Shown here piece by piece: positions 37,043 through 45,842 of a stretch of DNA of 64,000 bases. The notes under the pieces were generated by a model. The model worked only from the letters and a program-made list of their open reading frames with translations. It was not told the DNA's origin and did not search any database. This stretch comes from Microcoleus sp. CAWBG506 (GTDB lineage Bacteria; Cyanobacteriota; Cyanobacteriia; Cyanobacteriales; Microcoleaceae). The stretch spans positions 124,001 through 188,000 of the forward strand of contig JAHREW010000003.1 of the NCBI GenBank assembly GCA_020883125.1. Direction: 5' to 3'. A program made the position numbers and the translations under genes. Numbering within the stretch: the first letter of the stretch is position 1; every line of letters starts with the position of its first letter.

Positions 37043-37307
37043 CATCTCCCCGGTCTAAAGACACGGGGATTCTAAACTGTTGCGTAGTGGCAGGATAAAT
37101 CCCATTGGTGTCAACTTAAGCCTGAGAGCCCACCAGGGGTTGAAACCCCTGTCTAATAACTAAAGTCCTCTAAAAGAGGACTCAAGAACTCATCATCATC
37201 AGTCCTCTTTGAGAGGACTTGCGCTTTGAGACAGGGGTTTCAACCCCTGTCGGGCTGTGGAATGAACCTGGTTGTTGACACCTATGGATAAATCCGTACC
37301 ACTACGC
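37039..37307 (-). mobile_element. Transposon right end plus nested palindromic element
   Basis: TTGACATCTCCCCGGTC at 37039 is, on the minus strand, the right end of a tnpB-type element; its hairpin (37048-37068) has CCCCG/CGGGG, a 3-bp stem, a TTTA loop and an unpaired T. Next to it a long palindrome runs from GCGTAGTGGCAGGATAAATC (37082) to GGATAAATCCGTACCACTAC (ending GC, 37307). This encloses a second one with arms CAGGGGTTGAAACCCCTGTC (about 37123) and GACAGGGGTTTCAACCCCTG (about 37236). There is no tnpB here. Confidence 0.65.
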
Positions 37308-37579
37308 TTTTTAGTTTTGGTTCCAGATACTGAAACTACTTGACAGTGAAATTGCCAGGGTGTACTATAAAAGTAGTATACAAACATAACAAGATCCGAC
37401 TAAAAAGATGAGACTAAAGAGTTGGGAGTCTCCCCGCAGCGAAGGCAGAAACTCCAAAGGTAAAGGTGGCTCAGCCCGATCTCGACAGTTAAAAAAACAA
37501 CAGCAAGCTTTGCGGAAAAAATTAAAAGCCCAAAACCCTCAATCCGGCGATCGCCAAAACTACACGCAAAACCAGAAAA

Positions 37580-37615
37580 CAAAAGGGAAGGAAACTCACA
37601 TTTCCTTCCCTTTTG
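37580..37615. terminator. 15-bp hairpin, probable bidirectional terminator
   Basis: CAAAAGGGAAGGAAA (37580-37594) pairs perfectly with TTTCCTTCCCTTTTG (37601-37615), six-base loop, with A-rich sequence before and TTTT inside the second arm. It is a good factor-independent terminator shape, but no clear gene ends just before it. Confidence 0.55.
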
Positions 37616-37682
37616 TGATATTTGCCTCAGCTCATTCCGATTACTCAGTACCCTTCATAAAACCTCATGGGATGTGTAGAAA

Positions 37683-37890
37683 CTCAGTCGCTTCAGCGCT
37701 GAGAGGAAACAAGACTCAAGGGACTTTAACTGACTCTTCTGTCAGAGAGGTTGAAAACTAGGGAGGCATTCTTAACGTCTATCGAGCTACCACGCTCAGA
37801 CAGTTCAGTTAATGGCTAGACACTGTTTTAGTCCCACATTTGAAAGGCGGTTAGTCCATCTCTTGCAAGCCCAGTGGCTTCAGCCCTGGG
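37683..37890. mobile_element. Two IS200/IS605-type end hairpins without a transposase gene
   Basis: Hairpin A (37683-37703) is CTCAG, unpaired T, CGC, TTCA loop, GCG, CTGAG. Hairpin B (37870-37890) is CCCAG, unpaired T, GGC, TTCA loop, GCC, CTGGG. Both have the stem lengths, bulge position and tetraloop of the tnpB right-end hairpin at 28508. They may be the left and right ends of a very short non-autonomous element, or ends of two different relics. Confidence 0.5.
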
Positions 37891-38190
37891 TCAGTGACAG
37901 GGAGGATTTTTTTTAGACAGGTTGTTGAGTGTGGGTAACTGAGGTCGAGAAGACTGAGGGGGGAGATAGTATTCGGGAGCAGGTGCCGGCTGTTCGGCTC
38001 CTGAGCGGTAACTCTGCCAGAATCTAAGGGCGATCGCCACCCCAGCGGTACCTAGTCCAAAAGCCAATAAAGAGCCACTAGCACCAATACTGCCGATCGC
38101 TGCATCGACAACGCCCACTGTCACAACAAAGCTGGTAATAGGATCTCTACGGTAAGCAGACCTTAAAAGTCGCGTCCATGAAGCATTCAT
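37891..38190 (-). CDS. Small membrane protein, cyanobacterial, function unknown
   Basis: A 99-residue protein: amphipathic start (SWTRLLRSAYRRDPITSFVV), two close hydrophobic segments (about 18-38 and 41-57, GVVDAAIGSIGASGSLLAFG) and a proline-rich tail (QPAPAPEYYLPPQSSRPQLP). The sequence looks conserved and gene-like, but I recognise no domain. The last residues (NPPCH) are read from the flank of a transposon-end hairpin, so the original C-terminus may have been different. Confidence 0.65.
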   Translation of the reverse strand: MNASWTRLLRSAYRRDPITSFVVTVGVVDAAIGSIGASGSLLAFGLGTAGVAIALRFWQSYRSGAEQPAPAPEYYLPPQSSRPQLPTLNNLSKKNPPCH

Positions 38191-38542
38191 TGCTGTTTAC
38201 TCTTTTCTATATTTATCTACAATCTCTAAAGCTCAGAGCTGACGGAACATTCGGGATTTCTAGCTCAAATACTAGCTTAACCTAGATTAACATTCTCGCC
38301 TGTGGGGCATTGTACGGGAGCCCGGTCAAATTGCCAACCTGGTCAAATCAATTTTTTACCCGATCGACAAATGATAATCCAGCTCTGCCTTTGTGAGAAC
38401 AGGTATCCCAAGACAGAAAAGTCTCTGATATTGTTTCTTGTGGATATTCTAATCAATTCGAGAACTGGTGACACTCAACAGAGAACTCACACCGACTATT
38501 CCCTGGCGTTCGAGCCGATGTGAGGCTGACAGCACGCTAAAA
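38191..38542. other. Intergenic stretch without recognised features
   Basis: A 352-base gap between two minus-strand genes. No repeat, hairpin or credible frame was found. Confidence 0.5.
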
Positions 38543-38713
38543 TTAGTTGAGGCCTAACCAGGACAGTAAGCCCTGCCCTGTGGCATACTCGATCGCCAAA
38601 GTGAGGATAAATCCGATCATCGCAGCTCTACCGTTGAGCCTTTCAGCGTAGTTGTTGAAGCCAAATTTTGGCTGTGACAGCTTGGGAGTGATGGTGGGTT
38701 GTATTGGTGTCAT
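38543..38713 (-). CDS. High-light-inducible protein (Hlip/SCP)
   Basis: A 56-residue one-helix protein: FNNYAERLNGRAAMIGF, then ILTLAIEYATGQGLLSWLGL. The chlorophyll-binding pattern ExxNxR is E24, N27 and R29, and residues 30-50 cross the thylakoid membrane. Hlips bind chlorophyll and carotenoid and protect photosystem II assembly intermediates and chlorophyll synthesis under strong light. It is complete with its own stop codon. Upstream on the minus strand, TTTACAAT resembles one half of an HLR1 (RpaB) site, but the second half is a poor match, so high-light control is only suggested. Confidence 0.9.
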   Translation of the reverse strand: MTPIQPTITPKLSQPKFGFNNYAERLNGRAAMIGFILTLAIEYATGQGLLSWLGLN

Positions 38714-38994
38714 TGCTTTAATTGCCTCAGTGCCTAGTATCTAAATGTGAAATCCAATGTTAGTTACAATTCTTAAACGTTTGTTCTCCCATTGTAAAGA
38801 GGTTTGTGAAAGTTGACAAAATACCTAGATTTTTAGAAGCGGTTAACCCGCCATAAATCAATTTGAGATTTAAGATTTGAGATTGAAGAATTAAAGAATT
38901 GCTCCCACGGCTTCATACCCTAAACTCTTTTGGTCCCCAGTCCCTGCTACCAAAAACTCCTAGCTAAACCTAACCAGTTACACTGCTTCCATAT

Positions 38995-39585
38995 ATGACA
39001 AATCAGTTAGATACAGATAAGCTTCCCCTAGCGGCACAGCGAGTTGCCTTTGCCCTGCAGACCGCGGGCTGGACTTGCTTCTGGGTCCAAGCAGTGCTCG
39101 GCGTGGTGGCGGGGCTAATTTTGCTGCTGGCAGTCCCGTCTGCCCTGTCGAGTGGTTCCTCCGCTACGAGCCAGACCAGTGCTGGAACAGGGGGAGGTGT
39201 ATTGTTGGCTGTGTGCGGGCTGTTAGCCCTCGGCTACAGCGCCTATCGGGCCTTTCGGTTTACTCGCTTGTCTAAAGAACTGCGATCGCCCGCCACCGGT
39301 GTTCGCCCCAAAAAGGCAGACACGATTCAAGAAGTACGATTAACACTGATGAGTAATTTGTCGGGGATGCTGCTGACTCTGCTGGGAGCAGAAGCGATCG
39401 GTGGTACCTTGTTTGTCAAATCTATATCTCAGCCCCAAGTTTTGTTCGGTGCAGCCGTCGATTTCAGTCGGTTCATTCAGCCCCTAGATATATTTGTAGT
39501 GCTGGCAAACATTCACGCTACTTTAGCTCACTTTGTCGGGATTGTCGGAGCTCTGTGGTTGCTCGATCGCATCAACAAGCAGTAG
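38995..39585 (+). CDS. DUF3611 membrane protein
   Basis: A 196-residue protein with four hydrophobic segments (about 27-50, 68-83, 118-138 and 165-190). The opening AAQRVAFALQTAGWTCFWVQ and the end ATLAHFVGIVGALWLLDRI are typical of DUF3611, a family found in cyanobacteria and plastids. The function is unknown. It is a single gene; a hairpin built on CCCTTCGACT / AGTCGAAGGG follows at about 39617-39654. Confidence 0.85.
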   Translation: MTNQLDTDKLPLAAQRVAFALQTAGWTCFWVQAVLGVVAGLILLLAVPSALSSGSSATSQTSAGTGGGVLLAVCGLLALGYSAYRAFRFTRLSKELRSPATGVRPKKADTIQEVRLTLMSNLSGMLLTLLGAEAIGGTLFVKSISQPQVLFGAAVDFSRFIQPLDIFVVLANIHATLAHFVGIVGALWLLDRINKQ

Positions 39586-39856
39586 TTATTAGTTATTAGT
39601 GATTGGTGTCGCCCTGCCCTTCGACTACGCTGACTGAACCGCGAAGTCGAAGGGTTGTTAGTGATTGGTTATTAGTTATTGGTGAGGCAACATCCCAAGC
39701 ATGAATCAACAGTTACCAATCCCCAGCGACCACTTCATCAATAGCAAATCAAGGGAGCTTAGCCCTACGGGACTCTCCCCCTAATGGCATCCGGAATCAG
39801 TACCAACTTGTCGAATAAGTTACTCAGATACCTTGTAGTAAAACAACATAAATATC
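39586..39856. repeat. Intergenic repeats
   Basis: Runs of TTAGTTATTAGTGATTGGT flank a hairpin whose arms CCCTTCGACT and AGTCGAAGGG lie about 18 bases apart. The same TTATTGGTTATT-type short repeats form a much larger structure at 59743-59920. Confidence 0.6.
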
Positions 39857-41053
39857 ATGGCACTGAAACCCGATGCTTATTTTGGGGTGACAGATCACAC
39901 AACTATTGAAGTTTCTCAAGAAAGTTTTCGCTCTGTCCTTGGTCAAATAGAAGCTGAACTACTTTGTAGCGACACCTACAGCCACGCTCTAGCTAGCTTG
40001 CAAACTATGTTGGGCGAAGCGGCATCGGCAGCGGAAATTTTAATTAGAGCCGTTAGCCGAGAAGCCGTCAAACTAGCATTTCAGCGGTTCCCCAAATCAC
40101 AAAAAACTGAACTACAACTAGCCCCGGAGAGTCTCGTCATGGCAAGTTCTACTATCGGAAGTTCTGCCCTGACAAGTCCGCTGCTGAGCAAGGCTACAGA
40201 ATTTACGGCAGTCAGAGAATTGGATCCATCACAAGAATCTGTTCCCATCTTTTATCGTCGCAGCACTACTGTGGAATTGCCACCCAAAACAGAGTCTGAC
40301 ACTGAAAATGCCGATCGTCGAGATACCGAAACTCTCGAAGCAAACCAACAATTTCCCCAAGACGAAGGCCAAGTTGAGTCAGCTACACCCGGTGCTGTGG
40401 TAGTTAAAGGAAACTCCTTCCCAGGATTTTCTTTTCTTCAGAAACACAAGAAACTCACTAAGGAAGAAGCACTAGCTTTGGCTATTCAACAACGGAAAGA
40501 TTGTTTGTGCGAGTTGGGGAGAGAATTGCGCCTGGGAAGGGAACTTAGAGCCTTATCTATCCAACACATCCACAGTCAAACCCTGGTGCCGCTGCACCAC
40601 ATCGAAGCGATCGAAAATGGGGAAATTGAGAAACTCCCCCAAGACATCTACGTTAGAGGTTTCATCCGTCGGATCGGCGATGCCGTGGGACTCAACGGTA
40701 CTGCAATGGCAGATGCTTTGCCCCAACTAGATGCCAGTGGTAATCTCAACTCCTATTTGTCGGTTTCCGAATCGGACTCAGACGATGGCTTTCAAATGAA
40801 TTCAGCCCATTTGTACATCGGGTATACGGCTTTAATGGCTGGGGCTGTGGGGGGTGTGGCTTGGCTATCGCAACAACCCGTTGTGCCAGGGGGGCAGCCA
40901 GTACCGGCCAATTTGGCGACACCACCTGCATCCGTTGCACCAGCGACGGCGCGTGACACCTCCGCACCTCGACCTGGTGTGAAAAAGTCTCCCAGTCATG
41001 GGGGCATGATTATGGGGGCTGATATGGCGCCACCTGAAATGATTTTTGGCTAA
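39857..41053 (+). CDS. RodZ-like helix-turn-helix membrane protein
   Basis: A 398-residue protein. Residues 15-75 form a helical domain of unknown type; a variable acidic linker follows. Residues of about 205-295 are a RodZ-type helix-turn-helix (LGRELRALSIQHIHSQTLVP, HIEAIENGEIEKLPQDIYVR, GFIRRIGDAVGL), and one membrane helix lies at 320-338 (YIGYTALMAGAVGGVAWL) with a short Pro/Ala-rich tail outside. This HTH-then-helix order is that of RodZ, which links MreB to the membrane. The mre operon is 5 kb away. The long N-terminal half is unlike E. coli RodZ, so the role is inferred. Confidence 0.75.
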   Translation: MALKPDAYFGVTDHTTIEVSQESFRSVLGQIEAELLCSDTYSHALASLQTMLGEAASAAEILIRAVSREAVKLAFQRFPKSQKTELQLAPESLVMASSTIGSSALTSPLLSKATEFTAVRELDPSQESVPIFYRRSTTVELPPKTESDTENADRRDTETLEANQQFPQDEGQVESATPGAVVVKGNSFPGFSFLQKHKKLTKEEALALAIQQRKDCLCELGRELRLGRELRALSIQHIHSQTLVPLHHIEAIENGEIEKLPQDIYVRGFIRRIGDAVGLNGTAMADALPQLDASGNLNSYLSVSESDSDDGFQMNSAHLYIGYTALMAGAVGGVAWLSQQPVVPGGQPVPANLATPPASVAPATARDTSAPRPGVKKSPSHGGMIMGADMAPPEMIFG

Positions 41054-41208
41054 AATCTGTTAGTTGAAAATACCGATCGCAATTTTAATCGATCTAACCT
41101 TGAGGTCGATCGCCCCACAGTCACAAAGTGAATTTTCCAGTACATCAGGAAACCCGATATCTGCGATAAACTAACTACTCGACCAGTCATTTTAAGGTTT
41201 CCGAGAAG

Positions 41209-43218
41209 ATGAGTTCCCCTGCCACTGCTGCTTCCTCCCCGATGGAGCCACTATCGACTCAGCCACCAAGTATCGCAAATTTGGTGACACCAGACACTAC
41301 TTTGTCAACGACTGCTCCAATTCCACAGAAATCTTGGACAATCGAAGATAGCGAAAAACTATACCGAATTCAAGGTTGGGGGGAACCCTATTTCTCGATC
41401 AATGCAGCCGGTCACGTTACAGTATCTCCCAAGGGCGATCGTGGTGGCTCCTTGGACTTGTGCGAACTGGTAGAATCTCTCAAACAACGAAACTTGGCAC
41501 TACCACTACTGATTCGATTTTCTGATATTTTGGAAGACCGGATTGAGCGGTTAAATTCTTGTTTTGCCAGAGCGATCGCCCGCTACAATTACAAAAATGT
41601 CTATCGCGGTGTCTTTCCGGTCAAATGCAACCAGCACCGACAATTAGTTGAAGATTTGGTGCGTTTCGGTCAACCGCATCACTTCGGCTTGGAAGCTGGA
41701 TCTAAACCGGAATTAATGATAGCTTTAGCCACATTAAAAAACCCAGGCGCTTTGTTAATTTGCAATGGTTACAAAGACCGCGAATATATAGAAACGGCAA
41801 TTTTAGCCCAGCGGTTAGGGCAAACTTCAGTAGTTGTGCTTGAGCAAATAGAAGAAGTGCAACTGGCGATCGCCGCGGGCAAAGCATTAGGAATTAAACC
41901 GATTTTGGGAGTGCGAGCCAAACTTAGTACCACTGGTGTTGGCCGCTGGGGAGGTTCCACAGGCGATCGGGCAAAATTTGGCTTGACTATTCCTGAAATT
42001 GTCCGCGCTGTCGAGGAGCTAAAAAAAGCAGGAATGCTAGACTGTTTGCAATTGTTGCACTTCCATATCGGCTCTCAAATTTCATCCATTAGCGTCATCA
42101 AAGATGCCATCCGAGAAGCTAGCCACATTTATGTAGAATTAGCTAAGTTGGGAGCTAATATGAACTACTTGGACGTAGGTGGTGGACTGGGAGTTGACTA
42201 TGATGGTTCTAAAACTAATTTTCATGCCTCTAAAAATTACAATATGCAAAACTACGCTAACGACGTAGTAGCGGGAGTCAAAGATGCCTGTGACGAGCGA
42301 AAAGTACCAGTACCAATTATCATAAGCGAAAGCGGACGGGCGATCGCTTCTCACCAATCGGTGTTAATTTTTGATGTACTTGGTACGAGCGAAGTTCTGA
42401 GGGAAGTACCAGAACCTGTAGACAAAAACGCCCACCAAATTCCGCGCAATCTGTACGAAATTTACCAATCTATTAGTCCTGAAAATTACCAAGAAGTCTA
42501 TCACGATGCTATCCAATTTAAGCAAGAAGCAATCAGTTTATTTAACTTAGGGTATTTAGGAATTGCGGAACGGGCTAAAACTGAGCAATTGTATTGGGCT
42601 TGCTGCGAAAAAATCCAGGCGATCGCGCGAGAAAAAGAATATGTATCCGACGATTTGGAAGACCTAGAAAAGGTGATGGCCTCAATTTATTACATCAACT
42701 TATCTGTTTTTCAGTCAGTGCCCGACAGTTGGGCAATTAACCAATTGTTCCCTATTATGCCAATCCACCGACTTGATGAAGAACCAACTCAGCGAGGAAC
42801 TTTGGCAGATCTCACCTGCGATAGTGATGGTAAAATCGACCAATTTATCGATTTGCGAGATGTCAAGTCAGTTTTGGAACTGCACCCTATGAAACCCGGA
42901 GAACCTTACTATTTAGCCCTATTTTTGGGAGGCGCTTATCAAGAAATTATGGGGAATCTTCACAACTTATTCGGCGATGCAAATGCAGTACACATTCAGC
43001 TAACGCCTTCTGGCTATCATATCGAACACGTTGTGAAAGGGGACACGATGAAAGAAGTTCTCAGCTATGTACAGTACGATGCAGAAAGTTTGGTTGAAAG
43101 CATCCGCCGTCAGACTGAGCAAGCGTTGCAGCAAAAGAAAATTACTCTTTCGGAGTCACAACTTTTGTTGCAAAATTATGAAAGGAGTCTTAGCCAGTAC
43201 ACTTATCTTCAGTCTTAG
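41209..43218 (+). CDS. speA: Biosynthetic arginine decarboxylase SpeA
   Basis: A 669-residue PLP enzyme of fold type III that makes agmatine from arginine for polyamine synthesis. The PLP lysine is K139 in FPVKCNQHRQLVEDL. Further motifs are HFHIGSQISS, YLDVGGGLGVDYDGS, ESGRAIASHQSVL and, in the C-terminal beta domain, TCDSDGKIDQFI and LFLGGAYQE. Length is normal for SpeA. The N-terminal 45 residues are Ser/Thr/Pro-rich and poorly conserved. Start ATG 41209. No other polyamine gene is adjacent. Confidence 0.95.
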   Translation: MSSPATAASSPMEPLSTQPPSIANLVTPDTTLSTTAPIPQKSWTIEDSEKLYRIQGWGEPYFSINAAGHVTVSPKGDRGGSLDLCELVESLKQRNLALPLLIRFSDILEDRIERLNSCFARAIARYNYKNVYRGVFPVKCNQHRQLVEDLVRFGQPHHFGLEAGSKPELMIALATLKNPGALLICNGYKDREYIETAILAQRLGQTSVVVLEQIEEVQLAIAAGKALGIKPILGVRAKLSTTGVGRWGGSTGDRAKFGLTIPEIVRAVEELKKAGMLDCLQLLHFHIGSQISSISVIKDAIREASHIYVELAKLGANMNYLDVGGGLGVDYDGSKTNFHASKNYNMQNYANDVVAGVKDACDERKVPVPIIISESGRAIASHQSVLIFDVLGTSEVLREVPEPVDKNAHQIPRNLYEIYQSISPENYQEVYHDAIQFKQEAISLFNLGYLGIAERAKTEQLYWACCEKIQAIAREKEYVSDDLEDLEKVMASIYYINLSVFQSVPDSWAINQLFPIMPIHRLDEEPTQRGTLADLTCDSDGKIDQFIDLRDVKSVLELHPMKPGEPYYLALFLGGAYQEIMGNLHNLFGDANAVHIQLTPSGYHIEHVVKGDTMKEVLSYVQYDAESLVESIRRQTEQALQQKKITLSESQLLLQNYERSLSQYTYLQS

Positions 43219-43301
43219 TTAGGGCTTGCTGAATATATCGATCGCATATTACATGGTCTGGGTTAAGAGATCGTGCGATCGAGAGTCAGATGCCATAAAA
43301 A

Positions 43302-43553
43302 CAGTTGACACTCTGGGCGCGTGAACGCACTCTTGATTCTTTAATCTACGAGCTAACTTACTTGCGACTGGATTTCTCCAACCAAAGTAGAGGTTAATTC
43401 TTCTAAAGCGTTGCTCGGCTCTAGTCCGAAAGTTCCGGTATGCCCTACCGTACCCAATCCTCGACTTAGGATGTTTCTAGCGGAGGTTTCATCTCTATCC
43501 ATCACACAACCACATTTACAAATGTGGGTGCGAGTGGATAGCGTTTTTTTCAC
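43302..43553 (-). pseudogene. C-terminal fragment of a tnpB gene with its right end
   Basis: The frame 43353-43553 starts within the TnpB zinc finger (HICKCGCVMDRDETSARNIL), keeps the last RuvC Asp, and runs on through GTVGHTGTFGLEPSNALEEL to a normal-looking C-terminus. The first 300 or so residues are missing. Beyond the stop codon, 43302-43337 on the minus strand reads AGAATCAAGAGTGCGTTCAC...GTGTCAA and aligns with the right end of the intact element (AGGAATCCCCGTGCGTTTAC...GATGTCAA). It is a truncated, inactive copy between speA and argB, from a different tnpB lineage than the gene at 27.3 kb. Confidence 0.85.
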
Positions 43554-43657
43554 ATGGCATTGCTATCCCGTAGGCAATCGATCTTTTTCCCGAAACAAAA
43601 ATGGCGATTGCGCTTACTTGTCACAAACGCGATCGCCCATCAATACATTAATACATT

Positions 43658-44557
43658 TTACTTCGTCCCACTATACTCCGAAGCAACAATCATCGATCCA
43701 ATACCCGAATCGCTGAAAATCTCTTGCAGCAAAGCGTGTTCTAGACGACCATCAATAATATGAGCAGCCTTCACACCCTGAGCTAAACTCCGCACACAAC
43801 AAGTAACCTTTGGAATCATCCCCCCAGAAACAACCCCAGACTCAATTAACTGTCGAGCCTCTTGAATATCTAACTTCACAATCAGACTTTCAGGTTTGTG
43901 ATAATCCTCCAAAATGCCAGCAGTATCAGTCATCAAAATCAATTTTTCAGCACCCAAACCAGCCGCAATTTCTCCAGCCACGGTGTCGGCATTAATATTG
44001 TAAGATTGACCATTTTCATCCGCAGCCACACTCGACACCACCGGAATATATCCGCTGTTCACCAAAGACTCCAAAATCTGGATTTTGACGCCACTGACTT
44101 CACCCACAAACCCAATCCCCTCCCGGCCATCAGGACGAGCTTGAATCAAATTACCATCCTTACCACACAAACCCACCGCCTTACCGCCAGCTTGGTTAAT
44201 TAACGAAACAATTTCCTTATTTACCTTTCCCACCAAAACCATCTCGACAACTTCCATAGTCGCCGCATCTGTCACCCTCAAACCATTCTTAAATTGGGGC
44301 TCTATTCCTAATTTTTCCAGCCATGTATTAATTTCTGGGCCGCCACCGTGAACCACAACCGGACGCATCCCCACACAGGATAGCAATACAATATCGCGAA
44401 CTACTTGATCTTTGAGATTGCTATCTTTCATGGCAGCGCCACCATATTTTACCACAATCGTGCGGCCTGCAAAATGTTGAATGTAGGGGAGTGCTTCCGA
44501 AAGCACTTCTACTCGATTAGTTTCTGAATTTCTCACAAAATCGCTTTGTTTGAGCAT
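43658..44557 (-). CDS. argB: Acetylglutamate kinase ArgB
   Basis: A 299-residue amino-acid kinase that phosphorylates N-acetylglutamate, the controlled step of arginine synthesis. Motifs: [11 protein letters not shown] with K37, [12 protein letters not shown] from residue 69, and [15 protein letters not shown] and LMTDTAGIL. The N-terminal helix ([20 protein letters not shown]) is the type found in arginine-inhibited, PII-regulated enzymes, so relief by the nitrogen sensor PII is expected from the family. Its substrate pathway feeds arginine to SpeA, whose gene is nearby on the other strand. Confidence 0.95.
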   Translation of the reverse strand: MLKQSDFVRNSETNRVEVLSEALPYIQHFAGRTIVVKYGGAAMKDSNLKDQVVRDIVLLSCVGMRPVVVHGGGPEINTWLEKLGIEPQFKNGLRVTDAATMEVVEMVLVGKVNKEIVSLINQAGGKAVGLCGKDGNLIQARPDGREGIGFVGEVSGVKIQILESLVNSGYIPVVSSVAADENGQSYNINADTVAGEIAAGLGAEKLILMTDTAGILEDYHKPESLIVKLDIQEARQLIESGVVSGGMIPKVTCCVRSLAQGVKAAHIIDGRLEHALLQEIFSDSGIGSMIVASEYSGTK

Positions 44558-44861
44558 GGGATAATTACAAATGACGAAAAACTTAAGTCTAAAGTTTAAT
44601 GGTTAAAGCGGATATCAACAACCACAAAAAGCGCTTTTTGCATGGAATTTATTAAATTTATGGAATTTATCTATGAACAGATCGATCGCCCATCAGCCAC
44701 AGCAGCGAACTCAGCCTGACTAGCCATCCTATCACAGCAATTATGTATCTAAAAATTAATAGGTTTTTTTAATGATGTAACTAAAATTTTTGTATTATAA
44801 CTTATAACTTTCTTGGTAAAGTAAAGAAATGTATGGCTACTCTTGATTTACTTAAGGTTTT
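44558..44861. other. Divergent promoter region of argB and the HAD gene
   Basis: A 304-base AT-rich region between the starts of two divergent genes. No repeat or specific operator could be placed. It must drive both genes. Confidence 0.45.
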
Positions 44862-45644
44862 ATGTTAATTGCACGCGCTGCGGAATCGGAAAACGCTCAC
44901 TACAAGGTACATTCAGAGGCTGAATCGTCAGCCCAAATGACGGTATTTTGCGATTTAGACGGACCGATCGTCGATGTATCCGATCGCTACTACACCACAT
45001 ATAAACAGGGATTAGCAGACACTCAGGCCGTCTATCTGAGCCGAGGCATCAACCTCAACCTGGAAATACTCAGCAAGCAGCAGTTTTGGCAAATGAAGCA
45101 AAATCGGGTGCCGGATACTGAAATTGCCAAAAGTTCGGGTTTAGGTGGAGAAGAAATTACAGTTTTTCTCGCTTGCGTGAGTCGGATTGTCAATCAGCCG
45201 GACTTGTTGCACTTAGATCGTATCCAGCCAGGAGTGCAATGGGCGATCGCCCAGCTTCATTCTCGTGGTGTCAGACTGGTATTAGTCACTTTGCGGCCAA
45301 AACATCAAGCCGTTCAAATTTTACAGAATTACGGTTTAGCCAGACTGTTTACCAGTATTTGCGGAACTCAGATGACTGATGCAGCTTACCACAATTATAC
45401 CGCCTTAAAAACCGAATTATTGGCTGAAGTTGCCGAAGAATATCAGTCATCTCTAGGTTGTGCTTGGATGATCGGAGATACCGAAGCAGATATCCTGGCA
45501 GGACAAGCATTGGGAATACCGACAATTGCCGTTACCTGTGGCATTCGCAGTCGTCATCAACTACAAAAATACCAGCCCAGTTTTATCCTCAGCGACTTGA
45601 TTATTGCCGTTCATCACTTATTAGGTTTCAAAAGGTGTCTTTAA
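44862..45644 (+). CDS. HAD-superfamily hydrolase (phosphoglycolate-phosphatase-like)
   Basis: A 260-residue phosphatase. Motif I is FCDLDGPIVDVSDRYY (nucleophile at about D31 and general acid at D33), motif II is LVLVTLRPK, and motifs III/IV are KTELLAEV and MIGDTEADILAGQALGIPTI. The cap is helical (C1 type). This is the Gph/PPase branch of the HAD family; the substrate is unknown. The first 25 residues are not conserved in the family, and a later Met (M26, just before TVFCDLDG) could be the true start. Confidence 0.82.
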   Translation: MLIARAAESENAHYKVHSEAESSAQMTVFCDLDGPIVDVSDRYYTTYKQGLADTQAVYLSRGINLNLEILSKQQFWQMKQNRVPDTEIAKSSGLGGEEITVFLACVSRIVNQPDLLHLDRIQPGVQWAIAQLHSRGVRLVLVTLRPKHQAVQILQNYGLARLFTSICGTQMTDAAYHNYTALKTELLAEVAEEYQSSLGCAWMIGDTEADILAGQALGIPTIAVTCGIRSRHQLQKYQPSFILSDLIIAVHHLLGFKRCL

Positions 45645-45727
45645 TCAAAACTTATACTAAATCCCGCTTAAAAAACCCTTTGTTCCTGTAGAGGTAGAGA
45701 GGGGGATCAGAGTATAAATTATACCAA

Positions 45728-45760
45728 ATCGCCTTAACAACCGGGGCGGTTGCTATACAA
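45728..45760. repeat. Partial palindromic element (TATAGCAACC family)
   Basis: AAATCGCCTTAACAACCGGG runs into GCGGTTGCTATACA. It matches the right end of the element at 1173-1299 (TAATCGCCTTGGCAGTTGCT...ATACA). The left end is missing. Confidence 0.6.
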
Positions 45761-45782
45761 AACCTGGGGAAAGTTACTTTAT

Positions 45783-45815
45783 AAAACCCCGATTTATTTA
45801 ATAAATCGGGGTTTT
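45783..45815. terminator. Perfect 16-bp palindrome, bidirectional terminator
   Basis: AAAACCCCGATTTATT (45783-45798) and AATAAATCGGGGTTTT (45800-45815) are exact complements with a single-base centre; T-rich sequence follows on both strands. It lies between the convergent HAD gene and mreD and fits as the terminator for both. Confidence 0.85.
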
Positions 45816-45842
45816 GGAGATTGTTTTTTAGGTGTTGCTCAC

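Noticed and set aside
37199-37387. 62-codon minus-strand frame across the nested palindrome at 37.2 kb
   Set aside because: It is made of the palindrome arms and transposon debris; no start signal or family.
37408-37761. Open frame of 117 codons rich in Lys, Arg and Gln after the PTPS gene
   Set aside because: It reads straight through a 15-bp terminator-like hairpin (37580-37615) and a transposon-end hairpin, has no ribosome binding site and no family-like sequence. At most the first 55 codons could be real.
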